Positions 21,554-29,735 of a stretch of 64,000 nucleotides of DNA are shown here, one piece after another (position 1 is the stretch's first letter; the number at the start of each line of letters is the position of its first letter). Origin of the DNA: Deltaproteobacteria bacterium (lineage in GTDB: Bacteria; Myxococcota_A; Polyangia; Nannocystales; Nannocystaceae); assembly GCA_016709225.1 (NCBI GenBank), contig JADJEE010000002.1:2046001-2110000 (forward strand). Reading direction: 5' to 3'. The notes under the pieces are model-generated. The model saw nothing but the letters and a program-made list of their open reading frames with translations. It had not been told where the DNA came from and searched no databases. A program made the translations under genes and the position numbers.

Positions 21554-21637
21554 ATGACCGACCTCGTCCTCGTCCTCGCGACCTTCGCGTTCTTCGCCGC
21601 CTCGGCCATGTACCTGCGCGCGTGCACCCGGCTGTGA
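21554..21637 (+). CDS. 27-residue membrane peptide preceding kdpF
   Basis: The peptide starts MTDLVLVLATFAFFAASAMY and ends LRACTRL. It is one membrane helix with a short basic tail. I recall similar short peptides (a Leu/Phe-rich helix ending in YxRxCxRL) just upstream of kdpF or kdpA in other bacteria. They are usually not annotated because of their size. It lies 17 bp before kdpF and directly after the sigma-54 promoter, so it is the first gene of the transcript. A role as an extra small subunit or stabiliser of the Kdp complex is inferred from position only. Confidence 0.7.
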   Translation: MTDLVLVLATFAFFAASAMYLRACTRL

Positions 21638-21654
21638 GCCACCGACGGAGCATC

Positions 21655-21744
21655 ATGACGTTCGACTATCCGATGGCCGCCATCCTCGCCGCCCTGCTCT
21701 GCATCTACCTCGTGCACGCGCTGGTACGCGCGGAGAAGTACTGA
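21655..21744 (+). CDS. kdpF: KdpF, small subunit of the Kdp potassium pump
   Basis: A 29-residue single-helix peptide (MTFDYPMAAILAALLCIYLV...HALVRAEKY). It has the KdpF pattern of a hydrophobic helix with a C-terminal YLVxALxRxEKF/Y motif. KdpF stabilises the KdpABC complex in the inner membrane. The stop is followed directly by AAGGAG, the ribosome-binding site of kdpA, 15 bp before its start. Confidence 0.9.
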   Translation: MTFDYPMAAILAALLCIYLVHALVRAEKY

Positions 21745-21759
21745 AGGAGAGACGCGGAC

Positions 21760-23481
21760 GTGACCACCCACGGATGGCTTCAGATCGCGCTCTTCTACCT
21801 CGCGATCCTCGCGGCGACGCGGCCGATGGGCGCGTACATGGCCCGGGTGTTCGAGGGCAACGCGCAGCCGCTGCCGCGGATCCTCGGCCGACTCGAGCGG
21901 CTGCTGTACCGGATCGCGGGCGTCGATCCACGGCGCGAACACACCGCCGTCGAGTACGGCCTCGCGCTGCTGCTGTTCAGCGCGGTCGGCCTGCTCGGCG
22001 CCTACGCGGTGATGCGCACGCAGCATCTCCTGCCCCTCGACCCCGAGGCGCTACCGGCCGTCGCGCCCGACCTCGCGTTCAACACGGCCGTCAGCTTCAC
22101 GACGAACACCAACTGGCAGGCCTACTCCGGCGAGTCGACGATGAGCCATCTGACGCAGATGCTCGCGCTGGGCTGGCACAACTTCGTGTCCGCGGCCGCG
22201 GGATTCGGCCTGCTGCTCGCGCTCGCCCGCGGCCTCACGCGCAAGGGCGGGCCCGATCCGCGGCGGACGCTCGGCAACTTCTGGGTCGACCTCGTGCGAT
22301 CGCTGGTCTACATCCTGCTGCCGCTGTCCGTCGTCGTCGCGGTGGTGCTCGTCTCCCAGGGCGTGATCCAGAACTTCGCGCCCAACGCCACGATCGCCAC
22401 GCTCGACGGGGGCACGCAGTCGATCGCGCTGGGTCCGGTCGCCTCACAGGAGGCGATCAAGATGCTGGGCATCAACGGCGGCGGCTTCTTCAACGCCAAC
22501 AGCAGCCACCCGTTCGAGAACCCCACGCCGCTCAGCAACTTCGTCGAGATGTTCGTGGTGTTCCTGATCCCGGCGGGGCTCACGTACACGTACGGGCGCA
22601 TGGCCGGCGACACCCGCCAGGGCTGGGCGCTGTTCGCTGCGATGTCGGTGCTGTTCGTCGCTGGCGTCGCGGTGGTCTACCCGGCCGAGGCCGCCGGCAA
22701 CCCCCAGGCGCTCGCCGAGCCGCTGGTCGCGGCGGCCGGCAACATGGAGGGCAAGGAGGTGCGCTTCGGCATCGCAGGCTCGAGCCTGTTCGCGACGATC
22801 ACCACCGACGCCTCGTGCGGTGCCGTCAACGCGATGCACGACAGCTTCACGCCGGTGGGCGGCCTGGTGCCGATGGTGAACATCCAGCTCGGCGAGGTGG
22901 TGTTCGGTGGCATCGGCGTCGGGCTCGCGGGCATGATCGTGTTCGCGATCCTCTCGGTGTTCATCGCCGGGCTGATGGTCGGGCGCACCCCCGAGTACCT
23001 GGGCAAGAAGATCGAGCCGCGCGAGATGAAGCTCGCGATGCTCTACGTGCTGGTGTTCCCGCTGGCGCTACTCGGGCTGGCGGCGTGGGCCGCCGTCAGC
23101 GACGCCGGCACCGCCGGGCTCGCGAACGCGGGTCCCCACGGCCTCTCCGAGATCCTCTATGCGTACTCGAGCGCGAGCGGGAACAACGGCTCGGCGTTCG
23201 CGGGGCTCTCCGCCAACACGCGGTTCTACAACTGCACGCTCGCGCTCGCGATGCTGATCGGCCGCTTCTGGATGATGATCCCGGTGCTCGCGATCGCCGG
23301 GAGCATGCGTGGCAAGAGCACGCTGCCGCCTGGCCCCGGCACGTTCCCGACCCACGGCGCGCTGTTCGTCGGCCTGTTGGTGTCGATCGTGCTCGTGATC
23401 GGAGCGCTGACGTTCTTCCCGGCGCTGTGTCTGGGCCCGGTGGTCGAGCACTTCCTCGCGGCGAGCGGGCGGGGGTTCTGA
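21760..23481 (+). CDS. kdpA: Potassium-transporting ATPase subunit A
   Basis: A 573-residue channel-like subunit that binds and translocates potassium. About ten membrane helices and the repeated selectivity-filter segments are visible: FTTNTNWQAYSGE, INGGGFFNANSSHPFENP, TDASCGAVNAMHDSFTPVGG and SASGNNGSAFAGL. Length and motif order match KdpA. The GTG start is set by a strong AAGGAG 14 bp upstream. It is followed by kdpB with a 2-bp gap. Confidence 0.97.
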   Translation: MTTHGWLQIALFYLAILAATRPMGAYMARVFEGNAQPLPRILGRLERLLYRIAGVDPRREHTAVEYGLALLLFSAVGLLGAYAVMRTQHLLPLDPEALPAVAPDLAFNTAVSFTTNTNWQAYSGESTMSHLTQMLALGWHNFVSAAAGFGLLLALARGLTRKGGPDPRRTLGNFWVDLVRSLVYILLPLSVVVAVVLVSQGVIQNFAPNATIATLDGGTQSIALGPVASQEAIKMLGINGGGFFNANSSHPFENPTPLSNFVEMFVVFLIPAGLTYTYGRMAGDTRQGWALFAAMSVLFVAGVAVVYPAEAAGNPQALAEPLVAAAGNMEGKEVRFGIAGSSLFATITTDASCGAVNAMHDSFTPVGGLVPMVNIQLGEVVFGGIGVGLAGMIVFAILSVFIAGLMVGRTPEYLGKKIEPREMKLAMLYVLVFPLALLGLAAWAAVSDAGTAGLANAGPHGLSEILYAYSSASGNNGSAFAGLSANTRFYNCTLALAMLIGRFWMMIPVLAIAGSMRGKSTLPPGPGTFPTHGALFVGLLVSIVLVIGALTFFPALCLGPVVEHFLAASGRGF

Positions 23482-23483
23482 GC

Positions 23484-25532
23484 ATGGCCCATCCACGCAC
23501 CGAGGAGCGCTCCCTCTTCGACGGGCCGATCATCCGCGCGGCGCTGCTCGACAGCCTGCGCAAGCTGTCGCCGGTGTACCTCGCCCGCAACCCGGTGATG
23601 TTCGTGGTCGAGGTCGGCTCAGTCGTGACGACGCTGGTGCTGGTCCGCGACGCACTGCTGCGTCCGGCCGCGATGGCGCCGCTTTGGTTCACCGGCGGCG
23701 TGACGCTGTGGCTGTGGTTCACCGTGCTCTTCGCCAACTTCGCCGAGGCCGTCGCCGAGGGCCGCGGCAAAGCCCAGGCCGCGGCACTGCGGCGCGTGCG
23801 ACAGGACACCACCGCGCGGCGGTGGGCGGACGGCGTCGAGACCTCGGTGCCGGCCGCTTCGCTGCGCAAGGGCGACCACGTGATCGTCGAGGCCGGCGGT
23901 GTCATCCCCGGCGACGGCGAGATCGTCGAGGGCATCGCCTCGGTCGACGAGTCGGCGATCACCGGCGAGTCGGCGCCGGTGATCCGCGAGCGCGGCGGCG
24001 ACCGCTCGGCGGTCACCGGCGGGACCACCGTGCTCTCGGACCGCATCATCGTGCGCATCACCGCCGAGCCCGGCGCGAGCTTCCTCGATCGCATGATCGC
24101 CCTGGTCGAGGGCGCCGCCCGCAGCAAGACGCCCAACGAGCTGGCGTTGCACATCCTCCTGGTCGGCCTGACCCTGGTGTTCCTCATCGCCTGCGTCACG
24201 CTGGTCCCGTTCGCGCTCTACTCGGGCATGCAGCTGTCGATCACGGTGGTGATCGCCCTGCTGGTCTGCCTCATCCCCACGACCATCGGCGGGCTGCTGT
24301 CGGCGATCGGCATCGCGGGCATGGACCGCCTGCTGCAGAAGAACGTCCTGGCCATGAGCGGTCGCGCCGTCGAGGCGGCGGGCGACGTCGACACGCTGCT
24401 GCTCGACAAGACCGGCACGATCACCCTGGGCAATCGGATGGCCACCGCGCTGCTGCCGGCGCCCGGCGTCGCGACCAGCGAGCTCGCCGAGGCCGCGCAC
24501 CTGGCGAGCCTCGCCGACGAGACCCCCGAGGGCCGCTCGATCGTCGCGTTCGTGCGCGACGGCGTCGGCTCGCGCGGTGGCGAGCCCGATCCCGACGCGG
24601 TGTTCGTGCCCTTCTCCGCCGAGACCCGCATGAGCGGCGTGGATCTCGGACCGCGGCTGGTCCGCAAAGGGGCCGTGGACGCGGTGGTCGCCCACGTCCG
24701 CGATCGCGGCGGCGCCGTGCCGACCGAGCTGCTCGCCGCGGCGGGGAGGATCGGCGACGGTGGTGGCACGCCGCTGGCCGTCAGCGACGGCGCGCGCCTG
24801 CTCGGGCTGGTCCACCTCGAGGACATGGTCAAGGAGGGGATCGCCGAGCGCTTCGCCCGCTTCCGCGCGATGGGCATCCGCACCGTGATGATCACCGGCG
24901 ACAACCCGCGCACCGCGGCCGCGATCGCCGAGCAGGCCGGCGTCGACGACTTCGTCGCAGAGGCCACGCCCGAGAAGAAGCTCGACTTCATCCGCCGCGA
25001 GCAGGCCGGCGGCAAGCTGGTCGCGATGACGGGCGACGGCACCAACGACGCCCCCGCGCTCGCGCAGGCCGACGTCGGCGTGGCCATGAACACGGGCACC
25101 CAGGCGGCGAAGGAGGCCGGCAACATGGTCGACCTCGACTCCAACCCGACCAAGCTGCTCGAGGTGGTCGAGGTCGGCAAGCAGCTGCTGATGACGCGGG
25201 GCTCGCTCACGACGTTCTCGATCGCCAACGACGTCGCCAAGTACTTCGCGATCCTGCCGGCGATCTTCGCCACCGCCTACCTCGAGATCGAGCCGCTCGA
25301 CGTGATGGACCTGCACTCGACCTACACTGCGATCCTCGCCGCGGTGATCTTCAACGCGCTGGTGATCATCGGCCTGATCCCGCTGGCCCTGCGTGGGGTC
25401 CGCTATCGCCCCATGGGAGCCGCCGCGTTGCTGCGGCGCGCGCTGCTGATCTACGGCGTCGGCGGCGTCGTGGTCCCGTTCGTCGGCATCAAGATCATCG
25501 ACGAAGCCCTCGCCACCCTGGGCTTCGCGTGA
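23484..25532 (+). CDS. kdpB: Potassium-transporting P-type ATPase subunit B
   Basis: A 682-residue P-type ATPase that hydrolyses ATP to drive KdpA. Motifs: the actuator-domain TGES (SAITGESAPV), the phosphorylated Asp in LLDKTGTITLGN (about residue 308), the nucleotide-binding FSAETRMSGVD, and the hinge MTGDGTNDAPALAQADVGVA. The C-terminal membrane helices end in VPFVGIKIIDEAL. The length is standard. It starts 2 bp after kdpA with ATG at 23484. Confidence 0.97.
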   Translation: MAHPRTEERSLFDGPIIRAALLDSLRKLSPVYLARNPVMFVVEVGSVVTTLVLVRDALLRPAAMAPLWFTGGVTLWLWFTVLFANFAEAVAEGRGKAQAAALRRVRQDTTARRWADGVETSVPAASLRKGDHVIVEAGGVIPGDGEIVEGIASVDESAITGESAPVIRERGGDRSAVTGGTTVLSDRIIVRITAEPGASFLDRMIALVEGAARSKTPNELALHILLVGLTLVFLIACVTLVPFALYSGMQLSITVVIALLVCLIPTTIGGLLSAIGIAGMDRLLQKNVLAMSGRAVEAAGDVDTLLLDKTGTITLGNRMATALLPAPGVATSELAEAAHLASLADETPEGRSIVAFVRDGVGSRGGEPDPDAVFVPFSAETRMSGVDLGPRLVRKGAVDAVVAHVRDRGGAVPTELLAAAGRIGDGGGTPLAVSDGARLLGLVHLEDMVKEGIAERFARFRAMGIRTVMITGDNPRTAAAIAEQAGVDDFVAEATPEKKLDFIRREQAGGKLVAMTGDGTNDAPALAQADVGVAMNTGTQAAKEAGNMVDLDSNPTKLLEVVEVGKQLLMTRGSLTTFSIANDVAKYFAILPAIFATAYLEIEPLDVMDLHSTYTAILAAVIFNALVIIGLIPLALRGVRYRPMGAAALLRRALLIYGVGGVVVPFVGIKIIDEALATLGFA

Positions 25533-25564
25533 TCCCGCGAGGAACCCGAGAGAGGAACCCGATC

Positions 25565-26194
25565 ATGTCGAGTGAAGTCATCATCGCGCTGCGCATGGGG
25601 CTGGTGACCGCGGTGCTCACCGGACTCGTCTATCCCCTCGGCGTGACGGCCATCGCCCAGACGGCGTTCCACGACGCTGCCGTGGGCAGCTTCGTCGTCG
25701 ACGAGCGCGCCGCGGTGGTCGGCTCGACGCTCATCGGCCAGACGTTCACCCATCCCGGCTATCTGCACGGACGACCATCGGCCGCGGGCGCCGGCTACGA
25801 CGCGACCGCGTCGGGCGGCTCGAACCTGGGGCCGACGTCGCAGGCGCTGCGCGAGCGGGTCGCCGAGACCGCCGCGCAGCTCGTCGCCGCGAATCCCGAC
25901 GCGCCAGGTCCGGTGCCCGCCGAGCTGGTGCTCGCGTCGGCGAGCGGTCTCGATCCCCACCTCTCGCCCGACGCCGCGCTGTGGCAGGCACCGAGGATCG
26001 CCACAGCGCGCGGGATCGACGTCGCACGCGTGCGCGCGATCGTCGAGGCCGGCATCGAGGGCCGCGTGCTCGGTGTGCTCGGTGAGCCGAGGGTCAACGT
26101 GCTGTCGATCAACCTCGCGCTCGATCGCCAGTTCGGCGCCCCCGCTCGTCCCAGTCGCCTTGCCCCCAGTCGCCCCGCCGCGGAACCACGGTGA
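25565..26194 (+). CDS. kdpC: Potassium-transporting ATPase subunit C
   Basis: A 209-residue subunit with one N-terminal membrane helix (IALRMGLVTAVLTGLVYPLG) and the periplasmic KdpC domain: GSTLIGQTF, YLHGRPSAAG, SGGSNLGPTS, ASASGLDPHLSPDAA. KdpC supports ATP binding and complex assembly. The Ala/Pro/Arg-rich C-terminal tail after RVNVLSINLALD is longer than usual. Its stop overlaps the start of the kdpD sensor gene by 4 bp (GTGA). Confidence 0.95.
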   Translation: MSSEVIIALRMGLVTAVLTGLVYPLGVTAIAQTAFHDAAVGSFVVDERAAVVGSTLIGQTFTHPGYLHGRPSAAGAGYDATASGGSNLGPTSQALRERVAETAAQLVAANPDAPGPVPAELVLASASGLDPHLSPDAALWQAPRIATARGIDVARVRAIVEAGIEGRVLGVLGEPRVNVLSINLALDRQFGAPARPSRLAPSRPAAEPR

Positions 26195-27405
26195 CCGACC
26201 GAACCCAGGGCGAGCACGTCGGCCGTGCTACGCTGCGCCCGCCCGCGCGGGATCCGATGGCCGTCGATCGCAAGCGCCCCGAGGATTTCCTCGAGCTGGT
26301 CGAGCGAGCCAAGCGCGGGCGACTCAAGCTCTACCTGGGCTTCGCGGCGGGCGTGGGCAAGACCTACCGCATGCTCGAGGAGGCCCACACCCTCGCGGCA
26401 CGCGGGGTGGACGTCGTGCTCGGCTACATCGAGACCCACGGTCGCGCCGAGACGGCGGCGCTGGCCCAGGGGCTCGAGGCGGTGCCGCGGCGGCGGGTCG
26501 AGTACCGCGGTGTCGCGATCGAAGAGATGGACCTCGACGCAGTCGTGGCCCGACGCCCGCACGTGGCCGTCGTCGACGAGGTCGCGCACAGCAACGTGCC
26601 CGGCAGTCGCCACCGCAAGCGTTATCAGGACGTGCTCGAGCTGTGCGACGCCGGGATCAACGTCATCTGTGCGTTCAACGTCCAGCACCTCGAGTCGCTC
26701 AAGGACATGGTCGAACGCACGACCGGCGTGATCATCCGCGAGACCGTGCCCGACACGTTCGTGCGTGAGGCCGACCAGGTGGTGACGCTCGATCTGGCGG
26801 TCGAGGACCTGCTCGAGCGGCTGAGCCTGGGCAAGATCTACGGCCCCGACCGCGTCGAGTGGGCGCGGCAGCACTTCTTCCGCGAGGAGAACCTGACGAC
26901 GCTGCGCGAGCTGGTGCTGCGCGAGGTCGCCGAGAGCGTCGAGCGCACCGCGGCGCCCGGGCAGCGCACCGGCGTCGGTGCAACCCGGCCGAGCGCCGGC
27001 AAGGTCATGGTCTGCATGTCGTCCTACTCGCGCGCCGCCCCGGCGCTGCTGCGCCGCGGCTCGCGGATGGCGGGTCGACTGTCGAGCGACTGGTACGTCG
27101 TCTACGTCGAGACCCCGGACGAGGCCCCCGCGCGGATCGACGCCACACGCCAGCGTCATCTACACCAGAACATCGAGCTCGCGCGCGAGCTCGGGGCCGA
27201 GGTCGTACGCCTCAAGGGCCGCGATCCCGTGACCAGCCTCCTCGACTTCGCGCGATCGCACGGGGTCGGCCACCTCGTCGTCGGTCGATCGCGACAGTCG
27301 CCGTGGCGACGCTGGCTCGGCCTCGACACCGCCCATCGCTTGATCGAGGCCACCGTCGACATCGATCTGCACCTGGTTCCCCTGCAGGAGCGCGAGACCC
27401 GATGA
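26191..27405 (+). CDS. kdpD: KdpD sensor-only protein (KdpD domain plus universal-stress domain)
   Basis: A 404-residue protein with only the N-terminal half of classical KdpD. The KdpD domain carries Walker A GFAAGVGKT (about residues 50-58) and VVDEVAHSNVPGSRHRKRYQ. It is followed by a USP-like domain (KVMVCMSSYSRAAPALLRRG, ending VGHLVVGRSRQSPWRRWLG). The four-helix membrane domain, GAF domain and histidine kinase are absent; the next gene supplies a kinase. It should sense cytoplasmic signals and act in trans. Both ends overlap neighbours by 4 bp (GTGA with kdpC, ATGA with the kinase), so stoichiometric translation is likely. Confidence 0.92.
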   Translation: MTDRTQGEHVGRATLRPPARDPMAVDRKRPEDFLELVERAKRGRLKLYLGFAAGVGKTYRMLEEAHTLAARGVDVVLGYIETHGRAETAALAQGLEAVPRRRVEYRGVAIEEMDLDAVVARRPHVAVVDEVAHSNVPGSRHRKRYQDVLELCDAGINVICAFNVQHLESLKDMVERTTGVIIRETVPDTFVREADQVVTLDLAVEDLLERLSLGKIYGPDRVEWARQHFFREENLTTLRELVLREVAESVERTAAPGQRTGVGATRPSAGKVMVCMSSYSRAAPALLRRGSRMAGRLSSDWYVVYVETPDEAPARIDATRQRHLHQNIELARELGAEVVRLKGRDPVTSLLDFARSHGVGHLVVGRSRQSPWRRWLGLDTAHRLIEATVDIDLHLVPLQERETR

Positions 27406-29240
27406 CGCTGCGCATCAAGCTCTTGCTGGCCCAGCTCCCGCTGGCGCTCGCGCTGGTGGTGGTCGGGTTGATCTCGGCCTCGAGCGTGGACGCACTGGCC
27501 GAGACCTCTGCGCGGATCCTCCGCGACAACTACCGCAGCGTGTTGGCGGCGCAGCGCATGAAGGAGTCCGCCGAGCGCATGGATAGCGCGGCGCTGTTCC
27601 GGGTCTCGGGCTCGCCCGAACGCGCGGATGCCCTGATCGCGACCCATCGTCCGACGCTCGAGGCCGAGCTCGTGGCGCAGGAGCAGAACGTGACCGAGCC
27701 GGGCGAGGACGGGGCGACCGCGCGCCTGCGACGCGCGTGGGTCGACTATCAGGCCGCCTACGATGCGTTCGGGGCGCAGCCGCGCGCCGAGATCTACTTC
27801 GAGGCGCTCGAGCCCCGCTTCGCGGTGCTCAAGGACGCTGCGGACGAGATCCTCGCCCTCAACCAGGACGCGATGGTCCGCAAGAGCGAGGCGGCCCGAG
27901 AGACGGCCGACGAGTCCGAGGCAGTGGTCGCGTGGTCGTCGATCGGCGCGTTGGTGCTGGGACTGCTCGCGTCGAGCACGATCACCACGCGACTGCTGCG
28001 GCCGCTCGACAACCTCAGCCTGGTGGCCCGTCGGCTCGGCGAGGGCGATCTGTCGGTGCGCGCGAACCTCATGGGGCGCGACGAGATCGCGGCCGTCGCC
28101 GCCGAGTTCAACCAGATGGCGACGCGGCTCGAGGCGTTCCGCAAGAGTTCGCTGGGCGAGCTCCTGCAGGCTCAACTCTCCGCCCAAGCCGCGATCGACA
28201 GCCTCCCCGATCCGGTCGTCGTGTTCGGCACCGAGGGTCGCGTGCTCGCCTCGAACGCCGGCGCCGACAGCCTGCTCGAGCTCGACGCCGCGGTGTCGCT
28301 GGGCGACGCCCTCGGGTTGGCCGAGCCGGGCCTGCGTGCACGCCTGCAGGCCGCCCGCGATCACGTGCTCGCGGGCAAGGGGCCCTACCTCCCGCAGGGA
28401 TTCGAGGACGCGGTCGCGGTCAGCTCGTCCGAGGGCGAGCGATGGTTCCTGCCCCGGGCGTCGCCGCTGTACGGAACCGATGCCGGCGTCACCGGTGCCA
28501 CGGTCATCGTGCAGGACGTCACGCGGCTGCGTCGCTTCGACGAGCTGCGCAACGACCTCATGGCCACGGTCGCCCACGAGCTGCGCACGCCGCTGACCTC
28601 GCTGCGGATGGCGATCCATCTGTGCGTCGAGGGGGCGGCCGGTGAGCTCGGCGAGAAGCAGCTCGATCTGCTCGGTGCGGCCCGCGACGACTGCGAGCGG
28701 CTCCAGGGCATCGTCGACGATCTGCTCGACCTCACGCGACTGCAGGCCGGCAAGGTCGAGCTCGAGCGCGAGCCGCTGGCACCCGCTGCGCTCGTCGAGC
28801 AGGCCATCGAGTCGCATCGCGTCGATGCCGAGCGTCGCGGGGTGCGGCTCGAGGCCCGCATCACCCCGTCACTCGAGCCGGTCGCCGTCGATCGCACGCG
28901 CATCGGGCTCGTGCTCGACAACTTGGTCGGCAACGCGTTGCGCTACGCGCCCGCGGGCAGCGCGATCACCATCGCTGCGGAGCCGGAGGGTGAGGCGGTC
29001 CGCTTCTCGGTGACCGACGAGGGACCCGGCGTGCCAGCGGCCTACGCGTCGCGCGTGTTCGATCGCTTCTTTCGCGTGCCCGGCGACACCGCGTCCGGCG
29101 CGGGCTTGGGCCTGTCGATCGCCCGCGAGGTCGTCGAGGCCCACGGCGGACGCATCGCGGTCGTGGCCGACCCGCCTGGACGCGGTGCGAGCTTCTGTTT
29201 CACCATCGGGCACCTCGTGCCCGACACCCGCGCGACATGA
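27402..29240 (+). CDS. Membrane histidine kinase, partner of the split KdpD
   Basis: A 612-residue kinase. Membrane helix 1 is at about 7-28, a periplasmic helical sensor follows, and membrane helix 2 is near 180-205. Then come a HAMP domain (LLRPLDNLSLVARRLGEGDL), a PAS domain (AAIDSLPDPVVVFG), HisKA with the phosphorylated His in VAHELRTPL (about residue 391), and HATPase with NLVGNALRYAP, DEGPGVP and GAGLGLSIAREV. It has all parts that the upstream KdpD lacks. The start codon overlaps the kdpD stop and its stop overlaps the EIIA start. The likely target is the NtrC-type regulator at 29736-31121. Confidence 0.92.
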   Translation: MTLRIKLLLAQLPLALALVVVGLISASSVDALAETSARILRDNYRSVLAAQRMKESAERMDSAALFRVSGSPERADALIATHRPTLEAELVAQEQNVTEPGEDGATARLRRAWVDYQAAYDAFGAQPRAEIYFEALEPRFAVLKDAADEILALNQDAMVRKSEAARETADESEAVVAWSSIGALVLGLLASSTITTRLLRPLDNLSLVARRLGEGDLSVRANLMGRDEIAAVAAEFNQMATRLEAFRKSSLGELLQAQLSAQAAIDSLPDPVVVFGTEGRVLASNAGADSLLELDAAVSLGDALGLAEPGLRARLQAARDHVLAGKGPYLPQGFEDAVAVSSSEGERWFLPRASPLYGTDAGVTGATVIVQDVTRLRRFDELRNDLMATVAHELRTPLTSLRMAIHLCVEGAAGELGEKQLDLLGAARDDCERLQGIVDDLLDLTRLQAGKVELEREPLAPAALVEQAIESHRVDAERRGVRLEARITPSLEPVAVDRTRIGLVLDNLVGNALRYAPAGSAITIAAEPEGEAVRFSVTDEGPGVPAAYASRVFDRFFRVPGDTASGAGLGLSIAREVVEAHGGRIAVVADPPGRGASFCFTIGHLVPDTRAT

Positions 29241-29698
29241 ACCTGGTCGAACTGCTCCCGCAAGATGCGGCCATCGTCGAGCTCGTGGGCGACGACATCC
29301 CCACGGTGTTCGCCGAGCTCTGCGCGCCGATGGCTCGGACCACCGGCATCGCTGCGCACGAGCTGGTCGCCGCGCTGCGCGAGCGCGAGGCGCTGGCGTC
29401 GACGGCGATCGGGCACGGCCTCGCGATCCCCCACGGCGTGCACCCGCAGCTGGCGCGAATCGTCGGAGCACTCGGCCGTTCGCGGGCCGGGGTGTCGATG
29501 GGTGCGCCCGACGGCGCGCGCGTGCACCTGTTCGTCGCGCTGATCCGCCCGCCCGATTGGAGCCATGCCCACCTGAAGGCGCTCGCCCGGGTCAGCGGGA
29601 TGCTCGCCCACGCACCGACCCGCGAGGCCTTGATGGGTGCGAAGGATGCGGCGGACATCCACGCGATCCTGCGGCGCGAGGGGCCGGGCGGCGCCTGA
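29237..29698 (+). CDS. PTS EIIA-type protein (PtsN/fructose family) within the kdp operon
   Basis: A 153-residue single-domain EIIA. The phosphorylatable His lies in GHGLAIPHGVHPQ (about residue 66), the position of the active His in PtsN (EIIA-Ntr). The core VHLFVALIRPPDWSHAHLKA matches the family. In Escherichia coli unphosphorylated PtsN binds KdpD and raises kdp expression; an EIIA as the last gene of this operon suggests the same link hard-wired into one transcript. The ATG overlaps the kinase stop by 4 bp. No EI, HPr or EIIB/C gene is in the window. Confidence 0.9.
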   Translation: MNLVELLPQDAAIVELVGDDIPTVFAELCAPMARTTGIAAHELVAALREREALASTAIGHGLAIPHGVHPQLARIVGALGRSRAGVSMGAPDGARVHLFVALIRPPDWSHAHLKALARVSGMLAHAPTREALMGAKDAADIHAILRREGPGGA

Positions 29699-29735
29699 CG
29701 AGCGCCCGCGCCTCGCCGGGTCACGGCCGTGCCGG

